Of a DNA stretch of 64,000 bases, positions 1 to 8,026 are shown one piece after another. This DNA comes from Alphaproteobacteria bacterium (GTDB lineage: Bacteria; Pseudomonadota; Alphaproteobacteria; Rhodobacterales; Rhodobacteraceae). The position numbers were made by a program, and so were the translations under genes. Each line of letters opens with the position of its first letter. Position 1 is the first letter of the stretch. The DNA is taken from contig JAAAPD010000005.1 of assembly GCA_009908505.1 (NCBI GenBank), forward strand, positions 1 through 64,000. Reading direction: 5' to 3'. The notes beneath the pieces were generated by a model. It was not told the DNA's origin. It made no database searches and saw only the letters and a list, made by a program, of their open reading frames with translations.

Positions 1-636
1 ATCCTCGAGCTGGTAGGCCAGGTAAAAGGGGTAGGGGCGGCTGAGATCGGCGCTTGGGTCATGCGCCTCGATCAGGGCGGCCCAGCTGGTGGTCTCTGGC
101 GTCCAGGCGCCCATCAGCTTGTGGGTCAGGTCGGCCTCGTCCTGCCCCGTGGCCTGCGCCAGCGCGCGGGTCATCAGTTTCTGGCTGACCCCGATGCGGA
201 ACCCGCCGGTCAGCAGCTTGGTGAAGAGAAAGCGTTCCGTCCGGCCCAGGCTGTCCCAGGCATCGAGGATGCCGGCCTTTTGCGCGGTCTCGTCCAGTTT
301 AGACAGGCGTTGCAATTCCCCGATCCAGTGGGCCAGCGGCAGGTCGGTTTGCGTGGCGGGCGGGGGCAGGACAAGGGCGATGGTCTCGGCCAGGTCGCCC
401 ACCACCGGGTAGCTTTCCTCGAACAGCCAGGGCGGAATACCCGCCCGTTCGGCAGCCCATTCGCGCAGACGCGTGGTGGTGATGACGCGCCGCGGGCGGC
501 GGCCCGAGAACAGCGCGACGCACCACAGCTTGTCTGCATCCTGTGCTTTTCTGAAAAAATCGGCCATGGCGGCCACCTTGACGGTGGTGCGGGTGGTCTG
601 GTCGAGCGTGGTGAACAGACGGGCGAAATCCCTCAT
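1..636 (-). CDS. ATP-dependent DNA ligase, N-terminal part (truncated by window edge)
   Basis: The visible 212 codons match the N-terminal DNA-binding domain of bacterial ATP-dependent DNA ligases of the type paired with an MBL exonuclease. The protein starts MRDFARLFTTLDQTTRTVK and carries the stretches LFTKLLTGGFRIGVSQ and PFYLAYQLE. The adenylated lysine motif (KxDG) would lie just beyond base 1, so catalytic residues cannot be checked. The ATG (636-634) overlaps the stop of the exonuclease gene by four bases (ATGA), which indicates translational coupling. The likely role is sealing nicks in a repair pathway together with the exonuclease and, in related genomes, an Lhr-type helicase lying outside this window. 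Confidence 0.9.
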   Translation of the reverse strand, partial: MRDFARLFTTLDQTTRTTVKVAAMADFFRKAQDADKLWCVALFSGRRPRRVITTTRLREWAAERAGIPPWLFEESYPVVGDLAETIALVLPPPATQTDLPLAHWIGELQRLSKLDETAQKAGILDAWDSLGRTERFLFTKLLTGGFRIGVSQKLMTRALAQATGQDEADLTHKLMGAWTPETTSWAALIEAHDPSADLSRPYPFYLAYQLED

Positions 637-1643
637 TCCGCCTCTCCGCCATCCAGGCTTTCGCCGTCATATTCGGTGCTGACCACCTGGGCGTCATAGC
701 CTTGGTCGGCCAGCCAGCGGCGGAAGGGCCCCGTATAGCCGTGGGTGACGAAGACCCGCTCGGCCCCCGTGGCACGGATCGCGTCGTTAAGGCCGGTCCA
801 GTCGGCATGGTCGGACACGATGAAGCCCCGGTCGGCGGCGCGCCTGCGGCGCACTCCGCGCAGGGCCATCCAGCCACTTGCAAAGGCGCTCGATTGCGGC
901 TTGAACCGGCGCGCCCAGGCCGAGCCGAGAGCCGAGGGTGGGGCAAGGACCAGCGCGCCCGTCCGCGATTTCAGGTCGGTTTCCGGTGTGACCAATTCTG
1001 TGGCGGGCAGCGCGATGCCCTGGCCGCGCAGCACGGCGTTGGTATTCTCGATCGCACCATGGGTCAGGATCGGTGCGATCTCCGGGTCGACAAGCCGCAG
1101 CAGCCGTTGCGCCTTGCCCAAAGAATAGGCCCCGAGAAGCGAAAACCGCCCCGCCGCGGCATTGTCGCGCCACCAGCCGTTGATCTGGTCGGCCAGCGCG
1201 TCCTGCGGCGTCCAGTTGAAGACCGGCAGCCCGAAGGTGCATTCGGTGATGAAACTGTGGCAGGTCACGGGCTCGAACGGTTCTGACAGCCCGTCATCCA
1301 AAGTCTTGTAGTCGCCCGACACCACCCAGATCTCACCGCCCAGCTCGACCCGGATCTGTGCCGATCCGGGCACATGCCCGGCCGGGTGAAAGGACACGGT
1401 TGCATCGCCAATGCGCATCGGGGTGTCGTAAGCCGTTGTTTGCAGGGCTATATCCGCGCCCAACCGGTGGCGGATCACCGGGGCGGCCGCCTCGGTCGCC
1501 AGGTAGCGACCCATGCCGGCGCGCGCATGATCGGCATGGCCATGGGTGATCAGGGCGCGGGGCACCGGCCGCCAAGGGTCGATCCAGAAATCGCCCGCCG
1601 GGCAGTAGATGCCCGCCTCGGTGAAGGTCAGAACCCCGCTCAT
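633..1643 (-). CDS. Ligase-associated MBL-fold DNA exonuclease
   Basis: This 336-residue protein has a metallo-beta-lactamase/beta-CASP fold. The signature HGHADHA lies at residues 34-40 and supplies the zinc ligands. YSLGKAQRL, SDHADW and the late FVTHGY are typical of the mRNA 3'-end processing factor-like exonucleases that travel with ATP-dependent DNA ligases. Length and N-terminus are normal for the family. The gene is translationally coupled to the downstream ligase (ATGA overlap at 633-636), so the two products probably process and seal DNA ends together. The family assignment is strong; the exact DNA substrate is inferred from the pairing. Confidence 0.9.
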   Translation of the reverse strand: MSGVLTFTEAGIYCPAGDFWIDPWRPVPRALITHGHADHARAGMGRYLATEAAAPVIRHRLGADIALQTTAYDTPMRIGDATVSFHPAGHVPGSAQIRVELGGEIWVVSGDYKTLDDGLSEPFEPVTCHSFITECTFGLPVFNWTPQDALADQINGWWRDNAAAGRFSLLGAYSLGKAQRLLRLVDPEIAPILTHGAIENTNAVLRGQGIALPATELVTPETDLKSRTGALVLAPPSALGSAWARRFKPQSSAFASGWMALRGVRRRRAADRGFIVSDHADWTGLNDAIRATGAERVFVTHGYTGPFRRWLADQGYDAQVVSTEYDGESLDGGEAE

Positions 1644-1682
1644 GGGCCTAGTCTAGCGCGGCTCGGGTCGCGGTCGACCCGG

Positions 1683-2627
1683 TCAGGCCGCCTCTCGCCG
1701 GGGATCGTCGAACATCGCGACGCAGCGATCGAAGATTTCCGAGCGGATCGCCGGCAGTTCCAGGATCACCTCGTGCTTGCCGCCCTGCAGCACCACCAGT
1801 TCGCCATCCGGCCAACGCGCCATGCGGTCGCGGATGCGGGCCGGGTCGACGATTTCCTCTTCCGAGCCGAGAAAACACAGGCAGGGGACCGCGGGCGACG
1901 GGCGTTGTGACAGGCTTCGTGCCTCGCGCAGGGCCTCGTTGAGCCAATGCAGCGATGGCCCGCCGAGGGCCAGGCCGGGGTCGGCCTCCAGCTGTTCCTT
2001 GAGCAGGGCGAACATTTCGGGGTCGTTGGTCAGGGTGTTGGCCGCAAAGCCTTCGCGCAGCACGTAGGTTTCGGCCTGCTGGCCCGGCGCGAAGACATGC
2101 GAAAAGCCCAAGGGGCGGCTGACCGTGCTCAGCCCCCAGGCGATGGGCCGCAGCGGCGGGGTGATCGAGATGCCCCACATGGGCGCGGAAAAGGCCGCCG
2201 AGGCCACCGGGTAGCCCTCCATCAAGGCGTGCAGCCCGATGGCCCCGCCCATGGAATGGGCAAGAAGGTGATAGGGTTCGGGCAGGCCCAGGGCGCGGGC
2301 ATGGTCCAGCGCCGCTCGCGCGTCCAGCTGATAATCCGCGAACTGCTCGACATGGCCGACGGCCGGGTTGGCGTGAAGCCGGTCGGCCAACCCCTGGCCG
2401 CGCCAGTCGATGGCCTGCGAAGCATAGCCCCGCGCCGCGAAATCCGCGGCGGCGGGGCCGTATTTTTCCACGTATTCGGTGCGGCCGGGGAACATGATCA
2501 CCGTTCCCCGTGCCCCGTCGACCGGCCAATGACCGATGCGCAGGCGCACCCCGTCCGGCGCGGTCACCCAATGTGCGGCGCCGGTGTCATTGCGGGCTGT
2601 GCGCGCGTTGTAGGGGGCCTGGTCCAA
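1683..2627 (-). CDS. Alpha/beta hydrolase, lysophospholipase-like (serine aminopeptidase S33 type)
   Basis: This 314-residue alpha/beta hydrolase has the nucleophile elbow HSMGG (Ser125) and an early FPGRTEYVEKYG stretch typical of PldB/monoglyceride-lipase-like enzymes. A late GGKHEVILE carries a plausible catalytic histidine. The best reading frame begins with a TTG codon at 2627, ten bases after the stop of the SCP2 gene, and no ATG lies nearby. No strong ribosome binding site is visible, so the start is uncertain. It probably hydrolyses a lipid ester or monoacyl lipid, and the neighbouring sterol/lipid-binding SCP2 protein fits a lipid theme. The substrate is not determined. Confidence 0.8.
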   Translation of the reverse strand: MDQAPYNARTARNDTGAAHWVTAPDGVRLRIGHWPVDGARGTVIMFPGRTEYVEKYGPAAADFAARGYASQAIDWRGQGLADRLHANPAVGHVEQFADYQLDARAALDHARALGLPEPYHLLAHSMGGAIGLHALMEGYPVASAAFSAPMWGISITPPLRPIAWGLSTVSRPLGFSHVFAPGQQAETYVLREGFAANTLTNDPEMFALLKEQLEADPGLALGGPSLHWLNEALREARSLSQRPSPAVPCLCFLGSEEEIVDPARIRDRMARWPDGELVVLQGGKHEVILELPAIRSEIFDRCVAMFDDPRREAA

Positions 2628-2633
2628 GAGCGA

Positions 2634-2924
2634 TCAGCCCAGCACGCCGGCCAGTTTCATCGCCATGCCCATATCGCCGTCGACCGACAGCTTGCCGGTC
2701 ATGAAGGCGGCGGTCGGGTTCTCGTCGCCTTCCAGGATCGCCTTGAAGGTCTCGGCGCTGGCGGTCAGGGTCACGTCGGCGTCATCATCGGCGGCGCGGG
2801 CACCGTCCGAATCGATCATGACGGCGCCTTCGTCCTCGATGACGAACTTGGCGGTACCGCCGAAATCGGCGCCGTCCATCTTGGCGTTCAGCGCGGTGAC
2901 GGCTTCGGAGATTACGTCGCTCAT
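2634..2924 (-). CDS. SCP2 sterol-binding domain protein
   Basis: This 96-residue single-domain SCP2 protein starts MSDVISEAVTALNAKM and contains the typical segments DADVTLTASAETFKAILEG and GKLSVDGDMGMAMKL. The length equals one SCP2 domain. The ATG at 2924-2922 was preferred over a longer frame because the domain begins here. The family binds lipids or acyl-CoA in a hydrophobic tunnel. The gene immediately precedes the alpha/beta hydrolase on the same strand, so a shared role in lipid handling is likely but inferred. Confidence 0.88.
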   Translation of the reverse strand: MSDVISEAVTALNAKMDGADFGGTAKFVIEDEGAVMIDSDGARAADDDADVTLTASAETFKAILEGDENPTAAFMTGKLSVDGDMGMAMKLAGVLG

Positions 2925-2998
2925 GTCTGTCGGGTCCTTTTGTTCGATTGTGACCGCCCGCCTCTGGCATCGGGCGCATTCCAAGTTACATTAGATTT

Positions 2999-3559
2999 AT
3001 GGCCACGGACAGAAACAGCTTCAAACATATCGTCGCGGCACTTGTCCTCGCAGTCGGGTTTTCCACACCTTGCGCGGCGCAAAGTGACCGTCTCGACCGC
3101 CTGTTCGAGGATCTCAAGGGCGCGGACACGGAACAGGCCGCTCGGCTGGAGGACCAGATTCGCACCGAATGGTCCAAGAGCGGCTCTCCGGCGATGGACC
3201 TGCTGCTGCGCCGGGGCGAAGAGGCGCTGGAGGCCGGCGAGCCGCAGGTCGCCGCCGAACACCTGACTGCCCTGATCGACCACGCCCCGGACTTTGCCGA
3301 AGGCTACCACGCCCGCGCCAGCGCCTATTTCGCGCTCGGGCTTTATGGCCCCGCCTTGGACGATCTGCGCCAGGCGCTTGTCCTCAACCCGCGGCACTTC
3401 GGGGCGCTGGCCGGTTTCGCCGTCATCCTGCAGGAACTCGACCGCCCGCAAGAGGCTCTTGAGCTTTACCGGCGGATCGAACAGATAAGCCCCAATTCGC
3501 CCGACCTGGCACAGGCCATGGAGCGGCTGGACGTGCAGTTGGAAGGGTCCTCGATCTGA
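2999..3559 (+). CDS. Exported tetratricopeptide repeat protein
   Basis: This 186-residue protein has an N-terminal signal peptide (hydrophobic VAALVLAVGF, likely cleavage after CAA or AAQ near residue 27). Two to three TPR units follow at roughly residues 70-175 (AEGYHARASAYFALGLYGPALDDLRQ..., ALAGFAVILQELDRPQEALELYR). It is probably periplasmic and a protein-protein interaction scaffold. It lies 25 bases upstream of the Suv3-like helicase and diverges from the SCP2 gene with only about 75 bases between them. No enzymatic motif is seen. Partner proteins are unknown. Confidence 0.85.
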   Translation: MATDRNSFKHIVAALVLAVGFSTPCAAQSDRLDRLFEDLKGADTEQAARLEDQIRTEWSKSGSPAMDLLLRRGEEALEAGEPQVAAEHLTALIDHAPDFAEGYHARASAYFALGLYGPALDDLRQALVLNPRHFGALAGFAVILQELDRPQEALELYRRIEQISPNSPDLAQAMERLDVQLEGSSI

Positions 3560-3584
3560 CCTTTCCCTTTCAAGGGGGCCGAAA

Positions 3585-6413
3585 ATGCCCGAGCCTGCCC
3601 GGATCACGGCGGTCCTTGGCCCGACCAATACCGGCAAGACCCACTACGCCATCGAGCGGATGCTGGCGCACCGGACTGGTATCATCGGCCTGCCACTGCG
3701 CCTGTTGGCGCGCGAGGTCTATGACCGGATCGTGGCCGTGCGCGGCCCCTCTGTGGTGGCGCTGGTCACGGGCGAGGAACGCATCGTGCCGGACCGCGCG
3801 CAGTACTGGGTCTGCACGGTCGAGGCCATGCCCGAGGGGATGGGCTGCGATTTCCTGGCCGTGGACGAAATCCAGCTGTGCAACGATCCCGAGCGCGGCC
3901 ATGTCTTCACCGATCGCCTGCTGCGGGCACGCGGGCTGAACGAGACCCTGTTCATGGGCTCGGAAACCATGCGCGGGGCCATCGCGGCCATGGTGCCCCG
4001 CGTGCAGTTCATGAAACGCGAACGCTTTTCGGACCTGACCTATTCAGGTTCCAAAAAGATAAGCCGGATGCCCGGGCGGTCCGCGATCGTCGGCTTCTCG
4101 GTCGACAATGTCTATGCCATCGCGGAATTGCTGCGCCGCCAGAAGGGCGGGGCGGCGGTGGTGATGGGCGCGCTCAGCCCGCGCACCCGCAATGCCCAGG
4201 TGGCGATGTACCAGAACGGCGACGTGGACTACCTGGTGGCCACGGATGCCATCGGGATGGGGCTGAACCTCGATATCGATCATGTTGCGTTCTCGTCCCT
4301 GAGCAAGTTCGACGGGCGGCGCATGCGTCACCTGCAACCCGACGAGCTGGCCCAGATCGCGGGCCGCGCCGGGCGGCACATGAACCACGGCACCTTCGGC
4401 GTGACCGGCGAGGCGCCCGAGATCGACGACCCGGTGGTCGACGCGATCACCAGCCATCAGTTCCGGCCCGTCAAGAAACTGCAATGGCGCAACGCCCGGC
4501 TGGATTTCGGATCACCTGACCGGCTGATCCGGTCGCTGGAGATGCGCACCGAGGACGATTGGCTGACCCGCTTGCGTGACAGCGACGACCTGCTGGCGTT
4601 GAAATCGCTGGCCCAGGATGCCGAGATACGCGCGCGCGCCGGCGACGGGGCCGCGGTTCGGCTGCTTTGGGATGTCTGCCGCATCCCCGATTTCCGCGGG
4701 ATCAGTCACGCGGAACACGCCCAGATGCTGACCCAGATCTATGGCTTCCTGCACCAGGGCGGCCGGGTGCCCGACGACTGGATGGCCCGTCAGGTCAAGC
4801 GTCTGGACAGGAACCAGGGCGACATCGACACGTTGTCCAAACGATTGGCATATATCCGCACATGGACCTATGTGGCGCAGCGCAAGGGCTGGGTTTCGGA
4901 CGAATCCCATTGGCGCGGGGCCACGCGCGCGGTAGAAGATCGCCTGTCGGATGCGTTGCATGACGCGCTGACCCAGCGATTTGTGGACCGGCGGACGAGC
5001 GTGCTGCTCCGCCGGCTCAAGCAGAAGGAGGGCCTTGTGGCCGACGTGAACGACCAAGGTGAAGTGACTGTCGAGGGGCAGTTTGTGGGCAAACTGGAAG
5101 GCTTCCGGTTCCGCCAGGACCAAAGCGCCAGCCCCGACGAGGCCAAGACCCTGCGGCAGGCCTCTCTCCAGGCGCTTCAGCCGCATTTCAGCCTGCGCGC
5201 CGATCGCTTCTACAACGCCCCCGATACCGAACTCGACTTCACCGAGCAGGGCGGGCTGATGTGGGGCGACCAGGCCGTGGGTAAGCTGTTGGCGGGCGAC
5301 GATCCGCTCAAGCCGCGGGTCGAGGCCTTCGTCGATGACGAGGCAGGGCCGGACGTGGCCCAGAAGGTGCAACGCCGATTGCAGCATTTCATCGACCGCA
5401 AGATCGCCGCCCTGTTCGAACCGATGCTGGCCATGCAGAAGGACGAAACCCTTGCGGGCCTGGCCAAGGGCTTTGCCTTCCGCATGATCGAGGGCTTCGG
5501 CGTGGTGCCGCGCGGGGAGGTGGCCGACGAGGTCAAGGCGCTGGACCAGGACGCGCGCGGCGCGCTGCGCAAGCATGGCGTGCGGTTCGGCCAGTTCACC
5601 ATCTTCATGCCGTTGCTTTTGAAACCCGCGCCGACGCGGCTGCGCCTGGTGCTGTGGTCGCTGTCCAAGGGGCTGGATGTCTTCCCCGAGTCGCCGCCGC
5701 CGGGTCTTGTCACCGTGCCCACGGTCGAGGGGGCGGTCCCCGGCACCTACGCCATGTCCGGGTATCGCGCGGCGGGCGATCGGGCGATCCGCATCGACAT
5801 GCTGGAACGGCTGGCCGACATGCTGCGAGACCAGGACACGCGCGGCGGCTTCGAGGCTACCGCCGACATGCTGTCGATTACCGGCATGACGCTGGACCAG
5901 TTCGCCGGCCTGATGCAGGGGCTGGGCTACAAGGCCGAACGCGGCGAACGCGAGAAGGTCAAGCCGGTCGACCAGGCCCTGGCCGAGGCGCCCGATGCCG
6001 CCGCACAGGACGATGCCGCTGGTCAGACCGCCGAGGACAGGGCCGAGGAGATCCTCGATGCGGGCGTGGCCCAGGTGGCCGAAACCGCCCCCGAGGCCCC
6101 CGCGGTCGAAACGGACATCCCGGCCGCCTCGGAAGGGGAAACGCCGGTGGGCACAGCCCCCGACGCGGACGTGGCCGAACCGGACGTCGAGGTCTATTAC
6201 ACATTCACCTGGGGTGGCGGCCGCCGGGGCAACGCGCACGGCCGCAAGCCCCAAGGCAAGGCAGGCGGCCCCAAAGGCAAGCGCGGCAAACCCAAGGGCG
6301 AAAAGGGTGGTGACAAGGGCCAACGGTTCGAAAGCAAGCCGCCCCGCAAGGAAAAGCAGATCGACCCCGACAACCCCTTTGCGCAGGCGCTTGCGGGGCT
6401 CAAGTCCAAGTGA
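3585..6413 (+). CDS. Suv3-like ATP-dependent RNA helicase
   Basis: This 942-residue superfamily 2 helicase resembles mitochondrial SUV3. The Walker A GPTNTGKT lies at residues 12-19, the DEIQ box at 94-97, an ATDAIGMGLNLDIDHV motif near 220-235, and the motif VI QIAGRAGR at 257-264. The middle third resembles the Suv3 C-terminal region. The last roughly 120 residues are an acidic Ala/Glu/Pro-rich linker followed by a basic Gly/Lys/Arg tail (RKPQGKAGG, KGKRGKPKGEK), probably RNA-binding. Eukaryotic relatives unwind RNA for the mitochondrial degradosome; the bacterial role is inferred to be RNA turnover. It overlaps the downstream S4-domain gene by four bases. Confidence 0.92.
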   Translation: MPEPARITAVLGPTNTGKTHYAIERMLAHRTGIIGLPLRLLAREVYDRIVAVRGPSVVALVTGEERIVPDRAQYWVCTVEAMPEGMGCDFLAVDEIQLCNDPERGHVFTDRLLRARGLNETLFMGSETMRGAIAAMVPRVQFMKRERFSDLTYSGSKKISRMPGRSAIVGFSVDNVYAIAELLRRQKGGAAVVMGALSPRTRNAQVAMYQNGDVDYLVATDAIGMGLNLDIDHVAFSSLSKFDGRRMRHLQPDELAQIAGRAGRHMNHGTFGVTGEAPEIDDPVVDAITSHQFRPVKKLQWRNARLDFGSPDRLIRSLEMRTEDDWLTRLRDSDDLLALKSLAQDAEIRARAGDGAAVRLLWDVCRIPDFRGISHAEHAQMLTQIYGFLHQGGRVPDDWMARQVKRLDRNQGDIDTLSKRLAYIRTWTYVAQRKGWVSDESHWRGATRAVEDRLSDALHDALTQRFVDRRTSVLLRRLKQKEGLVADVNDQGEVTVEGQFVGKLEGFRFRQDQSASPDEAKTLRQASLQALQPHFSLRADRFYNAPDTELDFTEQGGLMWGDQAVGKLLAGDDPLKPRVEAFVDDEAGPDVAQKVQRRLQHFIDRKIAALFEPMLAMQKDETLAGLAKGFAFRMIEGFGVVPRGEVADEVKALDQDARGALRKHGVRFGQFTIFMPLLLKPAPTRLRLVLWSLSKGLDVFPESPPPGLVTVPTVEGAVPGTYAMSGYRAAGDRAIRIDMLERLADMLRDQDTRGGFEATADMLSITGMTLDQFAGLMQGLGYKAERGEREKVKPVDQALAEAPDAAAQDDAAGQTAEDRAEEILDAGVAQVAETAPEAPAVETDIPAASEGETPVGTAPDADVAEPDVEVYYTFTWGGGRRGNAHGRKPQGKAGGPKGKRGKPKGEKGGDKGQRFESKPPRKEKQIDPDNPFAQALAGLKSK

Positions 6414-6781
6414 GCGCGGCGGCCACGATACGGCTGGACAAGTGGCTGTGGCAGGCCCGGTTCTTCAAGACACGCAGCCTGGCGGCCAAGGTCGTTCAGG
6501 CCGGCAAGGTTCGGGTGGACGGCACGCCGGTGTCGAAACCGGCGCGCGCAGTAAGCCCGGGTGCGGTGCTCACCTTTCCCCAGTCCGACCGGGTGCGTGT
6601 GGTCCAGGTGGTGGCGCTGGGCGAACGGCGCGGCCCCGCCCCCGAGGCGCAAGCGCTCTATGAGGATTTGAGCCCGGTCGAGGAAAAATCTCCCAAGACA
6701 CCACGCTATGACGGGAAGGGCCGTCCCTCGCGACGCGAGCGCGAGAACCGCGCGGCTTTCCTGCGCGACATCGGGCGCTGA
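6410..6781 (+). CDS. S4-domain RNA-binding protein (Hsp15-like)
   Basis: This 123-residue protein has an S4 domain across about residues 5-65, starting IRLDKWLWQARFFKTRSLAAK and running through KVRVDGTPVSKP. The C-terminus is basic (GKGRPSRRERENR). The start is GTG at 6410, and GTGA overlaps the stop of the Suv3-like helicase gene, so the two are translationally coupled. Hsp15 homologues bind free 50S subunits carrying nascent chains, or structured RNA. Coupling to an RNA helicase suggests a joint role in ribosome or RNA maintenance, which is an inference from position. Confidence 0.9.
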   Translation: MSAAATIRLDKWLWQARFFKTRSLAAKVVQAGKVRVDGTPVSKPARAVSPGAVLTFPQSDRVRVVQVVALGERRGPAPEAQALYEDLSPVEEKSPKTPRYDGKGRPSRRERENRAAFLRDIGR

Positions 6782-6842
6782 CCGCTTGCGAAGGGCCCTT
6801 TCGTGGATTAGCTAAGGCTGAGCAACCGTTTCGGATCGACCC

Positions 6843-7178
6843 ATGACCTACATCGTCAACGACAACTGCATCGCCTGCAAATACACAGATTGTGTCGAGG
6901 TCTGCCCCGTGGATTGCTTCTACGAGGGTGAGAACATGCTGGTGATCCATCCGGATGAATGCATCGACTGCGGTGTCTGCGAGCCCGAATGCCCCGCCGA
7001 CGCGATCCGGCCCGACACCGAACCGGACATGGAAAAATGGGTCGAGTTCAACCGCAAGTATTCCGAGATGTGGCCGGTCATCATCACCAAGAAGGATCCG
7101 CTGCCAACCGCAGAGGAGATGGACGGAAAGCCGGGCAAGATCGACCTGTTTTCGGAAAACCCAGGCGAGGGCGGCTAG
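6843..7178 (+). CDS. fdxA: Seven-iron ferredoxin FdxA
   Basis: This 111-residue ferredoxin has cysteines at 9, 12, 17, 21, 25, 40, 43, 46 and 50, which is the same pattern as the 7Fe ferredoxin of Azotobacter with one [3Fe-4S] and one [4Fe-4S] cluster. The C-terminal extension ([17 protein letters not shown]) is also characteristic. It acts as a cytoplasmic low-potential electron carrier. It lies about 60 bases after the S4-protein gene and 257 bases ahead of carD, an order commonly seen in Rhodobacterales from general knowledge. The redox partners are not evident from the neighbourhood. Confidence 0.95.
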   Translation: MTYIVNDNCIACKYTDCVEVCPVDCFYEGENMLVIHPDECIDCGVCEPECPADAIRPDTEPDMEKWVEFNRKYSEMWPVIITKKDPLPTAEEMDGKPGKIDLFSENPGEGG

Positions 7179-7263
7179 CCCCGATTCGCACCTTAGTGGC
7201 GTCGGTTTGGGGCCGCATGAGCCTTGGAAACAAGGTCGTGGCCCCCGTGCTGCGCCGCGGCGC

Positions 7264-7292
7264 TTCCGAAAGCTCGTTTTTTGTGCTATCAT
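7264..7292 (+). promoter_or_regulatory. Candidate promoter upstream of carD
   Basis: TTCCGA (7264-7269) and TATCAT (7287-7292) are spaced 17 bases apart in an unusually A+T-rich patch of an otherwise G+C-rich gap. Only about half of the -35 matches consensus, so this is tentative. A transcript from here would carry a leader of roughly 135 bases before the carD start. Confidence 0.35.
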
Positions 7293-7320
7293 AAAATCGA
7301 TGTTGCAAGAGTATTGACCC

Positions 7321-7370
7321 GAAAACCTACCGATTGCCCGACGGGACCGGACCGGTCCCGCCGGGTTTTC
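7321..7370 (+). terminator. Terminator-like hairpin in the fdxA-carD gap
   Basis: A strong stem runs CCCG-A-CGGGACC (7337-7348) against GGTCCCG-C-CGGG (7354-7365) with a GGACC loop, followed directly by TTTTC. Flanking GAAAACC (7321-7327) and GGTTTTC (7364-7370) can form a competing outer pairing. It may end fdxA transcription, or act as an attenuator in the carD leader if the promoter at 7264-7292 is real. Confidence 0.5.
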
Positions 7371-7435
7371 TGTCGCCCGTCATCAGCCGCGCGGTTCGGA
7401 ATAGCCCGATCCGGCGGCCCTTTTGGAAGGATGCC

Positions 7436-7939
7436 ATGAGCAAGAAAGCACAATACAAACCGAACCAATTCGTGGTGTACCCGGCCCATGGTGTGGGCCA
7501 GATCATGTCGATCGAAAAGCAAGAAGTCGCGGGCTTCGAGCTGGAGCTGTTCGTAATTTCCTTCGAGAAGGACAAGATGACCCTGCGGGTGCCCACCAAC
7601 AAGGCCGACGAGGTCGGGATGCGGTCGCTGGCGAGCCCGGACGTGGTGGCCGACGCGATGAAGACGCTGAAGGGCAAGGCCAAGGTCAAGAAGGCCATGT
7701 GGTCGCGCCGGGCGCAGGAATACGAACAGAAGATCAATTCTGGTGACCTGATCGCCATCGCCGAGGTCGTGCGCGACCTGCACCGTGCCGACGACCAGCG
7801 CGAACAGAGCTATTCCGAGCGCCAGCTTTACGAGGCGGCGCTGGAACGCCTGACCCGCGAGATCGCCGCCGTCAACAATGGCGACGAGACGGACGCTGCC
7901 AAGGAAATCGACGAGGTTCTGATCAGCCGCGCCGCCTGA
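7436..7939 (+). CDS. carD: CarD/CdnL-family RNA polymerase-binding regulator
   Basis: This 167-residue CarD-family protein begins MSKKAQYKPNQFVVYPAHGVGQI, the Tudor-like RNA-polymerase-interacting domain (about residues 1-70). A helical C-terminal domain contains the conserved MWSRRAQEYEQKINSGD. The ATG at 7436 has a good GGAAGG ribosome site at 7425-7430. The family binds the RNA polymerase beta subunit and stabilises open promoter complexes, supporting rRNA and housekeeping transcription. It ends in a strong intrinsic terminator and is convergent with purD. Confidence 0.93.
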   Translation: MSKKAQYKPNQFVVYPAHGVGQIMSIEKQEVAGFELELFVISFEKDKMTLRVPTNKADEVGMRSLASPDVVADAMKTLKGKAKVKKAMWSRRAQEYEQKINSGDLIAIAEVVRDLHRADDQREQSYSERQLYEAALERLTREIAAVNNGDETDAAKEIDEVLISRAA

Positions 7940-7961
7940 CCCGGTGCCGCCCTCGAACGGA

Positions 7962-7996
7962 GAAAGCCGCGTTCGGTCGAACGCGGCTTTCGCTGT
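7962..7996 (+). terminator. Intrinsic terminator after carD
   Basis: A perfect 13-base-pair stem, GAAAGCCGCGTTC (7962-7974) with GAACGCGGCTTTC (7979-7991), closes a GGTC loop and is followed by GCTGTTTT. It lies 23 bases after the carD stop, between the convergent carD and purD genes. Confidence 0.88.
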
Positions 7997-8026
7997 TTTC
8001 GTGGGGCCCGTTGCGGTGTGGGCCCG

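Noticed and set aside
4512-6323. Long open frame on the minus strand inside the Suv3-like helicase gene
   Set aside because: It is antisense to a well-supported gene, lacks recognisable domains and reflects the high G+C third-position bias.
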